A DNA stretch of 64,000 nucleotides from Ruminococcus sp. OA3 (lineage in GTDB: Bacteria; Bacillota; Clostridia; Lachnospirales; Lachnospiraceae): NCBI RefSeq assembly GCF_022440845.1, contig NZ_JAKNTO010000001.1, positions 3,596,001 to 3,660,000 on the forward strand, read 5' to 3'. Numbering within the stretch: the stretch's first letter is position 1; every line of letters begins with the position of its first letter. Positions 41,024 to 49,117 of the stretch are shown here, piece by piece. The notes beneath the pieces are model-generated. The model saw nothing but the letters and a program-made list of their open reading frames with translations, had not been told where the DNA came from and did not search any database. Position numbers and translations under genes: made by a program.

Positions 41024-42238
41024 ATGGCACAACTCAGAACAAGAAAAAGAGGTAAAAACTGGGAATACAGCTTTGAAGGCGCACCGATCAGCGGCAAACG
41101 GACCACGATATCAAAAGGTGGCTTCCGGACAAAAGCAGATGCGATTGAGGCAGGTACAAAAGCGAAAGCAGAATATGACAATGCCGGCCGTGTCTTCGAG
41201 CCGTCTGCACTGTCGGTCAGTGACTACATGGATTACTGGATGGATCACTACGTCAAAGTGGAATGCAAACCGAATACACAGCGGGCATACTCCGATATTA
41301 TCCGGATACATATTAAGCCTTATCTCGGCTCTTATCGTCTCGGATCTATCGGGCCAGACACCTTACAGGAGCATATGAATAAACTTTACGCCAAGGGCCT
41401 TGCCAAAAACTACTTAAAAAATATCCACGCTGTGCTGCTTGGTTCTTTTAAATATGCAGTGTATCCGTGTGGCTATCTGAAAGATAATCCAATGCAATAT
41501 GTGCATCTGCCAAAATGTGCATACTCGAAAGCGGAAACAGACAAAAAGATCATTACACCAGATGAATTCTCCCAGATCATAACCAGATTCCCGGAAGGCA
41601 GCAGATACCATATTCTGTTCATGATCTGTTATTATACGGGGTTCCGGATCGCAGAGTGTACCGGGCTTACCTGGGACCGTATTGATCTGCAGGATGCCAC
41701 AATTACTGTTGACCGTATCCTCGTTAAGACTGGCACGATATGGGGGCTTGGAACACCAAAAACGGCCAGCAGCGTGCGTACAATCAAGATAGGGGATACC
41801 TTGCTGGCTGCGCTTAAAAAGCAACGTAAATGGCAGCTGCAGAACCGTATGCAATATGGCCCGCACTATACGGATTATTATCTCAGAGACGAAAATCAAA
41901 TCTATGGCATGGATGGAAACACTGGGATCCAACCGCCGCATGAAAAGCTGAGTTTCGTTTGCACGCACGAAAACGGCACTCTGATCAACCCCGATCTGTC
42001 CAGGTACGCAAGCAGGGTTGTCAATTACGATCTGGGGATCCAGTTTAACTTTCATTCCCTGCGGCACACACATGCCACGATCCTGATCGAGCAGGGCGCC
42101 GACATCAAAGACGTACAGCTGCGCCTCGGCCATGCGTCCTTAAAGACTACGATGGACACATACGTACATGATACCGACACAATGCGAACTCGGACCGTCG
42201 ATCTGTTCGAAAAAGCATCCTTGTCAACGAGTCAATAA
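41024..42238 (+). CDS. Phage tyrosine integrase
   Basis: Protein of 404 residues. Residues 1-60 are an AP2-like arm-binding start, 60-150 the SAM-like core-binding domain, 180-395 the catalytic domain with Arg in YYTGFRIAECTGLTWD, the HxxR in HSLRHTHATILI, the histidine in LRLGHASLKTTMDTYVH and Tyr in DTYVH. GGAGGATG lies 7 bases upstream of the ATG. It ends 62 bases before rlmD, so the attachment site lies in that interval. Confidence 0.92.
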   Translation: MAQLRTRKRGKNWEYSFEGAPISGKRTTISKGGFRTKADAIEAGTKAKAEYDNAGRVFEPSALSVSDYMDYWMDHYVKVECKPNTQRAYSDIIRIHIKPYLGSYRLGSIGPDTLQEHMNKLYAKGLAKNYLKNIHAVLLGSFKYAVYPCGYLKDNPMQYVHLPKCAYSKAETDKKIITPDEFSQIITRFPEGSRYHILFMICYYTGFRIAECTGLTWDRIDLQDATITVDRILVKTGTIWGLGTPKTASSVRTIKIGDTLLAALKKQRKWQLQNRMQYGPHYTDYYLRDENQIYGMDGNTGIQPPHEKLSFVCTHENGTLINPDLSRYASRVVNYDLGIQFNFHSLRHTHATILIEQGADIKDVQLRLGHASLKTTMDTYVHDTDTMRTRTVDLFEKASLSTSQ

Positions 42239-42242
42239 AAGC

Positions 42243-42269
42243 GTTGACACCACGTTGACAAGGACAACA
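42243..42269. repeat. Candidate right attachment-site repeat (attR)
   Basis: GTTGACAC start; 21 of 27 bases match 8212-8238 in the same orientation. Further GTTGACA or TGTCAAC copies lie at 42222-42260, typical of integrase-binding clusters. Confidence 0.5.
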
Positions 42270-42299
42270 TTTTCAGTAAATAGCATCCCGAAAAACCGC

Positions 42300-43658
42300 C
42301 TATTTACGGGTCAAGAGCGCAACTGTCTCAACATGCACCGTATGCACAAACTGATCAAAACAAACACACCGTTCCACCCGGTACCCCCGCTCCTGTATCA
42401 GCTCCAGGTCGCGTGCCAGACTCGTCGGCTTGCAGGAAATATAGACGATCCTGTCCACGCCGTAATCCAGGATCTTCGGCAGTGCCTTTGGATGGATTCC
42501 GTCTCTCGGAGGATCCAGAATGATTAAATCCGGTTTTTCATTTAAATGATCCAGTACTTTCAGCACATCACCGGCAATAAATTCACAGTTTCTGATTCCA
42601 TTTAAGTATGCATTTTCTTTGGCGGCCTCTGTCGCCTCCTCCACAATCTCGACCCCGACTACCCTGCGGGCTACTGCGGCGGCGATCTGGGAGATGGTAC
42701 CCGTTCCGCTGTAAAGGTCAAAGACCGTCATATCCCTCGTATCTCCGATGTACTCGCGCACCGTATCATACAACACCTCGGCTGCTCCGGAATTGGGCTG
42801 AAAGAATGAAAACGGCGTGATCTTGAATTTGAGTCCCAGCAATTCCTCATAGAAAAAATCCTGGCCGTACAGAATTCTTGTCTCATCACTTTTTACGACA
42901 TCAGACAGCGAGTCATTGATAATGTGCAGTATGCCCACTATTTTCCCCTGTGTATCGATGCCAAGCAGACGCTCGGTGAGCGGCTGAAGATCGTGTTCTT
43001 CCTGTGAAGTCGTCACCAGATTTACCAGAATCTCTCCTGTAGTGTCAGCCCTTCTGAGCAGCAGATGGCGCAGATATCCTGTGTGCTGCATTTTCTTGTA
43101 ATAACCCACTCCTGTTTTCTGAAAAAACTCCAGCACACATGAAAGAATCTTCGTCATGTCATCATGAACGAGACGGCAGTCAGCTGCCGTCAGAACATCA
43201 TACGTGCTGCCCTTTTTATGCAGTCCAAGTGACAACGGACCGTCTTTATACTCGTCGCCAAAAGAAAATTCCATCTTGTTTCTGTACGCAAATTCCCTGG
43301 GGCTTCTCTTGATCGGTTCGAAAATATATTCATCGCGGATGACATCATCCAGCAGTTTTTTTACCTGATTTTGTTTCATCTCCAGCTGATCGTCATACTG
43401 CATTGTCTGATACATACATCCTCCGCACGCCGGAAAGATGCTGCAGACCGGGTCACGTTTCTCAAGGGGGGATTTTTCCAGAACCTGAAGAAGCCGTCCT
43501 TCCAGACGGCCCCCTCGTTTTTTATTGATCATAAATTCGATTTTCTGTCCTGGAATTCCATTCTTTACAGTTACCGTATTCCCCTCCAGGCAGACTCTTC
43601 CCTTATTTGGAAAATCCACACCGGATATTGCTCCCTGGCAGATATCTCCTTTTTTCAT
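42300..43658 (-). CDS. rlmD: 23S rRNA (uracil-C5)-methyltransferase RlmD
   Basis: Protein of 452 residues: TRAM domain at the N-terminus (KGDICQGAISGVDFPNKGRV), [4Fe-4S]-binding cysteines (CSIFPACGGCMYQTMQYD), SAM-binding VFDLYSGTGTISQIAAAVA, the ILDPPRDG motif and catalytic VYISCKPTSLARDL. It methylates uracil in 23S rRNA. The gene is intact; the prophage is inserted just downstream of its stop. Confidence 0.93.
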   Translation of the reverse strand: MKKGDICQGAISGVDFPNKGRVCLEGNTVTVKNGIPGQKIEFMINKKRGGRLEGRLLQVLEKSPLEKRDPVCSIFPACGGCMYQTMQYDDQLEMKQNQVKKLLDDVIRDEYIFEPIKRSPREFAYRNKMEFSFGDEYKDGPLSLGLHKKGSTYDVLTAADCRLVHDDMTKILSCVLEFFQKTGVGYYKKMQHTGYLRHLLLRRADTTGEILVNLVTTSQEEHDLQPLTERLLGIDTQGKIVGILHIINDSLSDVVKSDETRILYGQDFFYEELLGLKFKITPFSFFQPNSGAAEVLYDTVREYIGDTRDMTVFDLYSGTGTISQIAAAVARRVVGVEIVEEATEAAKENAYLNGIRNCEFIAGDVLKVLDHLNEKPDLIILDPPRDGIHPKALPKILDYGVDRIVYISCKPTSLARDLELIQERGYRVERCVCFDQFVHTVHVETVALLTRK

Positions 43659-43693
43659 AATGTTCCCTCACTTCTCATTCATTCTCTTTTCCT

Positions 43694-46648
43694 TTATCCA
43701 AAGGACCGGTTAATATTTTCAATTTCACTGCGGACACTGTCTTCGATCTGTCGTATCTGGCGGGACGGTCTGCCTACGTAATATCCCTGAAGATATTCTA
43801 CGCCCAAAGCAGTCAGCGTCTCCATCTCTGCCTTTGTCTCAACACCTTCACCGATAACTTTCATGCCGCGGGCTTTTGTATAGCTTACAAAGTTTGCAAC
43901 AAGGGACTGCTTATTTTCATCACTGTCAATATCATGGACTATGCTGATGTCAATCTTTACATACTGCGGCTGCATATATAACAGCGTGGATTCTGAGCTG
44001 TATCCTGAACCAAAATCATCAATCGCAATTTCGGCCCCCAGCCGACCGGCCATCTCATGCTTTTCCCTCATAATCTCACCGTCCGCCTGCTCGCTCTCCA
44101 TGATCTCTATTACCATCCGCCCTTTGCAATCCGGATATTGTTCCAGCAGATGCTTTTCTACCTCCGCGCTTATCAGCTGGTTAGGTATTGAATTGATGAA
44201 CAATTTGCACTCTCCAAAAGTCTCATGTTGTCTGCTGTATTCATATAAAGCCTGAGTAAATGTCAGTTCTTCAATATCCGGAAGCCTGGACTGGTCACTT
44301 GCAAGGCGCATGACATCGGCAGGAGAGGCCAGTTCCATAATTGTTGGCCGCATCAGCGCCTCATAGGCAAATACACTTCCGTCCGAAGTATCCACAATCG
44401 GCTGGAACACATATGTGATCGCCTTTTCTTCAATCAGTTTATTCAGTTTCTCTCTGCCCTGGATAAGCAGATAATCCTTTTCATAGGATTTTCTGTCAAA
44501 TTCTTTTACTGCCCCCTTATAGCTGTTCTTCGTATCATACATGGCGAAATCCGCATAACGCTTCAGCTCATCATATGTGATGCCGTCATCAGGATACCAC
44601 GCAATACCGCCCGAAGCCCGAAGCGCAATTTCTTCTTTGTCAGGCATGATGAGCTTTGTTGTATTCAGACGGTATTTGATCCGGTAAACACTGTCAAGCA
44701 ATTCCGCTCTTGATCTGCATTCCGGCACGAAAGCCAGGAATTCATCTCCCGAGATTCTGCCCACAAGGGTATGTTCTCCGCCGAGACTTCCAAAAATCTG
44801 CGCCGCCCGCTGTATATATTTGTCCCCATAGTCATGTCCATACGCGTCATTGACATACTTCAGATTGTCCAGATCCCACATGATCATGGCGCCAAGCTCA
44901 TTTCTGCTTTCTGCACGATTCAGCATCTCATTCACTTTTCGTTTAAAGGCCCTTCTGTTCAGCAGATGGGTCAGGATATCGTAGTCTCTTTCGTATTCAA
45001 TTTTCTGCTTCTCGTTCACATCCTGCGTGATATCCATCACAGTGATCAGCACCCTTTCAGGCTCAGCCAGGGATTTAAAATGGATCCATTGCTGTGAGGC
45101 CCCATCCGGGACACTGAAATCTTTTTCGGCACTGAAACTCAGCAGATCATCCAGTTTATTATTTCTGAGATAATTATCAAAATATTCCTTATCGATCAGC
45201 CGGTTTTCACAGTATGCAGGATCGAATTTCAGCATGGTGATAACTTTTTGTGTACAGAATACTTTGTCAGAATCCGTGCGGTATTCAACAGCTCCGAGCG
45301 GAAGATCAACCAACTCTATAATCTGTGAAAGTTTTGAGGCATTCTCGCGCACCGTCTCATTTAGAAATTTCATTGCGTTTCCAAGCGCCTGAATTTCACG
45401 CACATCAGAATGGTCAAATTCCAGCTCTTCTTCCGCATTTTTGGATTTCAGCACCCGCACCATGCGTTTGATCGGTTTGGTAAAAAAATAACTTCCCAGC
45501 ACAGCTCCCGCTATCCCCAGTATTATGGATATCACAAACGCCATAACGATGGCCAGCTGCAGATGTGTGGATGTGCTGAACAGTACATCCTTCGGCTGTA
45601 TTGCAATCAGATTCCATTTTGTCGCATAGAACGGCGAAGTCCTGTTATAAAGGTTGATCTGATGAATACTGCCGCAATTCTCAGTACCTTCCATATCATA
45701 AACCTTCTGGCTGACTGGTTTCTCTGCAAATGTAAGAGTGGTCTCTTTGCTGATCTCGTTCTGGATCAGGCCTGTAGAAAGAACGGGGGTATACGCTTTC
45801 TGGCTTCTGCTGGTTGTGGCAATCATATAAGAGGCTTTCGCCCCCTGGTCCAGTTCATTTGGCATCAGAAGAGTCTCCATATAGTCTTCTGAAACCGATA
45901 TTCCCATAACTCCATAGACCACCCCATCCTCAATCAATGGTATGGAGTAAGTCATGACCTTCACATCATTATCTTTCCAGCGAAAAAAAGATGACCAGTA
46001 ACCAAGCTCCAGAGGTTTCCTTTCTGTATATAAGCCGGCAGCATCCACAGGCTTACCGTACACATCAAAATTCCCCGATTCGTTGTTTAGAGTAAATTTA
46101 GCCGTCCAATAAGAATCCAGTGCAAGACCAAGCTCTTTGGCAACGCTGACAGACCCTACCTCAAGCAGAAGATCCTCAGTCCCTGAATAAGTATCCGGAT
46201 CCAGATCGCGCACAAGAAGGCCACAGTATTCATCGCTGTCTCCATATCCGTTCAATATAATAAATGATTCCGTAATCATATTTCTGCGAAGAAGATCCAT
46301 AATATCTTCCGATACCGCAAGGATGATCTCATTATTCAAATTTTTATCAGATTTCAGGTCCTGTATGTTTCTTCCTCTGTTTTTCAGCTCTGTCTTTATT
46401 GTCCCCTGAATCTGATTCGGATAGTCACCTAAATCAGACCAGCCTTTCACCATCAGATTTTCCAGCGTATTTTTTCTGGCTCCTGCAGTGCTGCTGAAGC
46501 TTTCACAGGCATTTTCTTTAAGATAATGAAACCCACCGTTAATATAAAGGACTGAAAGAAACAATACTCCCTGAAGAATTACCACTGCCATCATTGAAGC
46601 AAGCAGCTTTTTAAAAATCGAAATGTTTTTCGGTTTTTTTAGTTTCAT
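43694..46648 (-). CDS. Membrane GGDEF/EAL cyclic-di-GMP protein
   Basis: Protein of 984 residues. A membrane segment (about 15-35), a large extracellular dCache-like sensor (40-360), a second membrane segment (365-388), HAMP/PAS-like linker, GGDEF domain (about 552-720) and EAL domain (735-975). The diguanylate cyclase motif reads SGDEF instead of GGDEF; this form can be active. EAL marks include YEALMRP, IDDFGSGYSS and VIGEGVETKAE. It follows the solute-binding gene by 22 bases, and a substrate-bound partner could feed the sensor. Confidence 0.9.
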   Translation of the reverse strand: MKLKKPKNISIFKKLLASMMAVVILQGVLFLSVLYINGGFHYLKENACESFSSTAGARKNTLENLMVKGWSDLGDYPNQIQGTIKTELKNRGRNIQDLKSDKNLNNEIILAVSEDIMDLLRRNMITESFIILNGYGDSDEYCGLLVRDLDPDTYSGTEDLLLEVGSVSVAKELGLALDSYWTAKFTLNNESGNFDVYGKPVDAAGLYTERKPLELGYWSSFFRWKDNDVKVMTYSIPLIEDGVVYGVMGISVSEDYMETLLMPNELDQGAKASYMIATTSRSQKAYTPVLSTGLIQNEISKETTLTFAEKPVSQKVYDMEGTENCGSIHQINLYNRTSPFYATKWNLIAIQPKDVLFSTSTHLQLAIVMAFVISIILGIAGAVLGSYFFTKPIKRMVRVLKSKNAEEELEFDHSDVREIQALGNAMKFLNETVRENASKLSQIIELVDLPLGAVEYRTDSDKVFCTQKVITMLKFDPAYCENRLIDKEYFDNYLRNNKLDDLLSFSAEKDFSVPDGASQQWIHFKSLAEPERVLITVMDITQDVNEKQKIEYERDYDILTHLLNRRAFKRKVNEMLNRAESRNELGAMIMWDLDNLKYVNDAYGHDYGDKYIQRAAQIFGSLGGEHTLVGRISGDEFLAFVPECRSRAELLDSVYRIKYRLNTTKLIMPDKEEIALRASGGIAWYPDDGITYDELKRYADFAMYDTKNSYKGAVKEFDRKSYEKDYLLIQGREKLNKLIEEKAITYVFQPIVDTSDGSVFAYEALMRPTIMELASPADVMRLASDQSRLPDIEELTFTQALYEYSRQHETFGECKLFINSIPNQLISAEVEKHLLEQYPDCKGRMVIEIMESEQADGEIMREKHEMAGRLGAEIAIDDFGSGYSSESTLLYMQPQYVKIDISIVHDIDSDENKQSLVANFVSYTKARGMKVIGEGVETKAEMETLTALGVEYLQGYYVGRPSRQIRQIEDSVRSEIENINRSFG

Positions 46649-46670
46649 GGAGGCAACCTCAGTAATTGAT

Positions 46671-48122
46671 TTATAAGTTTTCTTTCAATTGTTGTGTGAA
46701 CTCTTCACACCAGTTATCAAACTGTTCATCTGTATTAAATTCGTTTACGATTTCCTCCAGAGACTGTGTTCCTTCCTCCAGACGGCTTTTTACCGCTTCC
46801 CTGTCACTGGCTGCCTTTTCTCTCAGAGAATCTCCGATCACTGTCCTGCATGCGTCACTCCCGTCAAATACAGGCATTGTATACAATTCATACTGTGTGC
46901 TCTCTTCAAAGGAAACTTCCATCGTCCTGCGGATTTCTTCATTCCACTCCAGATTTTCATTCTCAACGACGTCTTCAATAAACGATAACTGATTCGCTTC
47001 TTTTTTGACAGGCAGGTAGGAAGACTGTATACAGAACTGTGTATTTACATAGGAGTCTGTAAACCATTTCAAAAATATAACCGTCGCCTCTTCACGGACC
47101 GGATCAGATTTGCTGACCACCATTCCCGCTCCCTGCTGTACAGCAACCGGATCTGCTCCTCCAAAATTGGGCACTGCCAGCTCCTCTGTCTCAATCGGAT
47201 ATGGCTCCGCATCTCCAACCGTAACTTCTGTCGGCATATACGATGCCCCGGAAGAAGAGCCCACGGAAGCTATCAGATCACCGGTTTTCATATCATCTGA
47301 CCGAAATCTGCCGTACTCCGCATAATACCCGCTGACATAAGGTACATAATACACATCCCAGATCTTGCGCATGGCATCCTTATCCACATTTAATTCCACC
47401 GCACCGTCTTTAACCTGGAACAAATCGGCCCCCAGCTGATGCGTCCCGGTCAGAATAAAGTTTGCGAATGCATCCATGCCAAACAATGCTTTACCATCAT
47501 TGGGTGTATCCGTCTTTGCATCCGTCCACTCATAATACTTTTCAGCTGTTTCAGCTACACCTTCCCAGCTTGAAAGGTCTTCCAGCACGGCACCTGTATC
47601 CTTTTCAAACGACTCCCAGTCCGTCATATTTACAGTCAGCACCTCGGTTGATTTTGCAGTCGGGAATAAGGTCAGCGCCTGTTCACTGCCCATCCTTCCC
47701 TCTTCAATATATGCATCGAGATATTCCGACAGTTCCTCTTCACTGAACCAGTCATCCAGATCGACCAAAAGACCCTGCTCCTCAAATTTTAAGGCCGTTG
47801 AAGCATAACAGCTGAAGAGATCAGAGAGTTCCCTCTCATCTTCGGGCTTACTCAGCTCAAATTCCAGATTTTCAAGCAGTTCGTTCAGATCCCCGCTGCT
47901 GATATGTTTTACAAAAATACCCTGTTCACTTCCCACTGTATTGTTAAACTCCGTCACGAGCTCATCAAATGCGATCTTATGCGCACCATTGTAGTAGGTC
48001 TGCACTTCTATTGTAACCGGATTGTCAGGATCCAGACTGCTCTTTCCATTGCCACAACCACTCATCATCATTGTTAAGACAGCAAATGCCGCAGCTGCAG
48101 CCATAACCTTCTTCTTGTTCAT
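46671..48122 (-). CDS. ABC-type solute-binding lipoprotein
   Basis: Protein of 483 residues; a lipobox MMMSGC ends the signal peptide. The fold is the large extracellular solute-binding type 1 family (VTIEVQTYYNGAHKI, NFGGADPVAVQQGAGMVVSK, TVIFLKWFTDSYVNTQFC). No permease or ATPase follows; the GGDEF/EAL gene is next, suggesting a sensory pairing. The ATG at 48122 is preferred (GAGGAG upstream). Confidence 0.88.
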   Translation of the reverse strand: MNKKKVMAAAAAFAVLTMMMSGCGNGKSSLDPDNPVTIEVQTYYNGAHKIAFDELVTEFNNTVGSEQGIFVKHISSGDLNELLENLEFELSKPEDERELSDLFSCYASTALKFEEQGLLVDLDDWFSEEELSEYLDAYIEEGRMGSEQALTLFPTAKSTEVLTVNMTDWESFEKDTGAVLEDLSSWEGVAETAEKYYEWTDAKTDTPNDGKALFGMDAFANFILTGTHQLGADLFQVKDGAVELNVDKDAMRKIWDVYYVPYVSGYYAEYGRFRSDDMKTGDLIASVGSSSGASYMPTEVTVGDAEPYPIETEELAVPNFGGADPVAVQQGAGMVVSKSDPVREEATVIFLKWFTDSYVNTQFCIQSSYLPVKKEANQLSFIEDVVENENLEWNEEIRRTMEVSFEESTQYELYTMPVFDGSDACRTVIGDSLREKAASDREAVKSRLEEGTQSLEEIVNEFNTDEQFDNWCEEFTQQLKENL

Positions 48123-48139
48123 ACCTTTTCTCCTCAATC

Positions 48140-48676
48140 CTATAATTTCACACACACGGGCTCATGTCCTACAGCAGGTAAAAATTTCCCCAGAAGATCG
48201 CGGACTGATAATTTAATACTCGTTGTATTTACACAGGGATGACAGGCAACTTCCGTGTGCTCCAGTACCTCCTGATCGATCACCAGCTGTACCCTCTTCT
48301 CACTGTCATTCATCAGCCCCATCACGCTGACCGCCCCCGGTGTAATGTCCAAAAATTCCTCCATGAATTCAGGTTTCGCAAAAGACAATCTGGAGACGCC
48401 CAGCCTTGCTGACAATTCCTTCGTCTTAAACGGTTTGCTTCCTGGCAGCATCAGCAGATAAAAATCTGTCTGCTGCCTGTTGCACAAAAACAGGTTCTTA
48501 CAGATTTCAACTCCGAGAATACCGTCCACTTCCCCACAGTCATCGATCGTCGCCAGCGCCTCATGGTCAACTCTCTCAAATGGTATTTCCAGCTGTTCCA
48601 GAAGATCATATGTACGTATTTCTTTATCCATACGGCCGGTTGTATCCATCGGCCGGCCTTTTACTAATTCTGTCAT
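48140..48676 (-). CDS. YbaK/ProX-type aminoacyl-tRNA deacylase
   Basis: Protein of 178 residues. The YbaK/EbsC/prolyl-tRNA-editing fold shows in DHEALATIDDCGEVDG, EICKNLFLCNRQQTDFYLL and GAVSVMGLMNDS. These enzymes clear mischarged tRNA. The sequence is close to ProX-type homologues in the Lachnospiraceae. Confidence 0.8.
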   Translation of the reverse strand: MTELVKGRPMDTTGRMDKEIRTYDLLEQLEIPFERVDHEALATIDDCGEVDGILGVEICKNLFLCNRQQTDFYLLMLPGSKPFKTKELSARLGVSRLSFAKPEFMEEFLDITPGAVSVMGLMNDSEKRVQLVIDQEVLEHTEVACHPCVNTTSIKLSVRDLLGKFLPAVGHEPVCVKL

Positions 48677-48769
48677 GATTCTGCCCTTTCAAAAATATCA
48701 GTCTTTCTCACAATCATACTCCAAAATATGGCAATCCGCAATCTTAAATAAATTTCCACACAAATGAAA

Positions 48770-48798
48770 ATTCCCGATACCATATCGGCATCGGGAAT
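48770..48798 (-). terminator. Terminator
   Basis: ATTCCCGAT (48770-48778) and ATCGGGAAT (48790-48798): a perfect 9-bp stem with an 11-base loop, 15 bases from the stop of the acidic membrane-protein gene, T-rich on the minus side. Confidence 0.65.
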
Positions 48799-48812
48799 AT
48801 TGTTTGATATTA

Positions 48813-49040
48813 TTATTCCTCTGTTTCCTCATCCTCGAAATAATCATCAAAGTCATCATCGAAATCATCTTCAAAATCTTCCAGATAATCCGGCGTAAAG
48901 AAACGATAGACTGCATACGCAATACCTGCTACTGCAGCAACAGCACCTACGATCGCCAGAACCCATAACAGTGTATTCTTACTCTTGTCTTCTTTTTCTT
49001 TTTTTTGCAGCATTGCCATCAGTTCATCAATTTTATTCAT
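48813..49040 (-). CDS. Small membrane protein with very acidic tail
   Basis: Protein of 75 residues: charged helix, one membrane segment (LLWVLAIVGAVAAVAGIAYAVY) and an Asp/Glu-Phe-rich tail (DFEDDFDDDFDDYFEDE). Common short protein family in Clostridia, related to DUF4366-like membrane proteins; function unknown. Confidence 0.7.
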   Translation of the reverse strand: MNKIDELMAMLQKKEKEDKSKNTLLWVLAIVGAVAAVAGIAYAVYRFFTPDYLEDFEDDFDDDFDDYFEDEETEE

Positions 49041-49117
49041 TTTAAGAACACCGTCCTCTCTATTAATTAGAAATATTATAACACCATCTTCAATATTTTA
49101 CCACAAAAATCTGAATT

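Larger units (their letters stand above)
8212..42269. mobile_element. Siphovirus-type prophage, apparently complete
   Basis: Contains all modules of a tailed temperate phage: integrase, repressor with divergent promoters, early replication genes, terminase, portal, head, connector, tail, hub, holin and endolysin. No gene appears frameshifted. Head and tail genes run on the minus strand; the lysogeny module is on the plus strand at the right end next to rlmD, which remains intact. The right end lies between 42238 and 42300. The left end is less certain: 8212 follows from the imperfect att-like repeat, while the last unmistakable phage gene (endolysin) ends at 9368. Confidence 0.85.
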
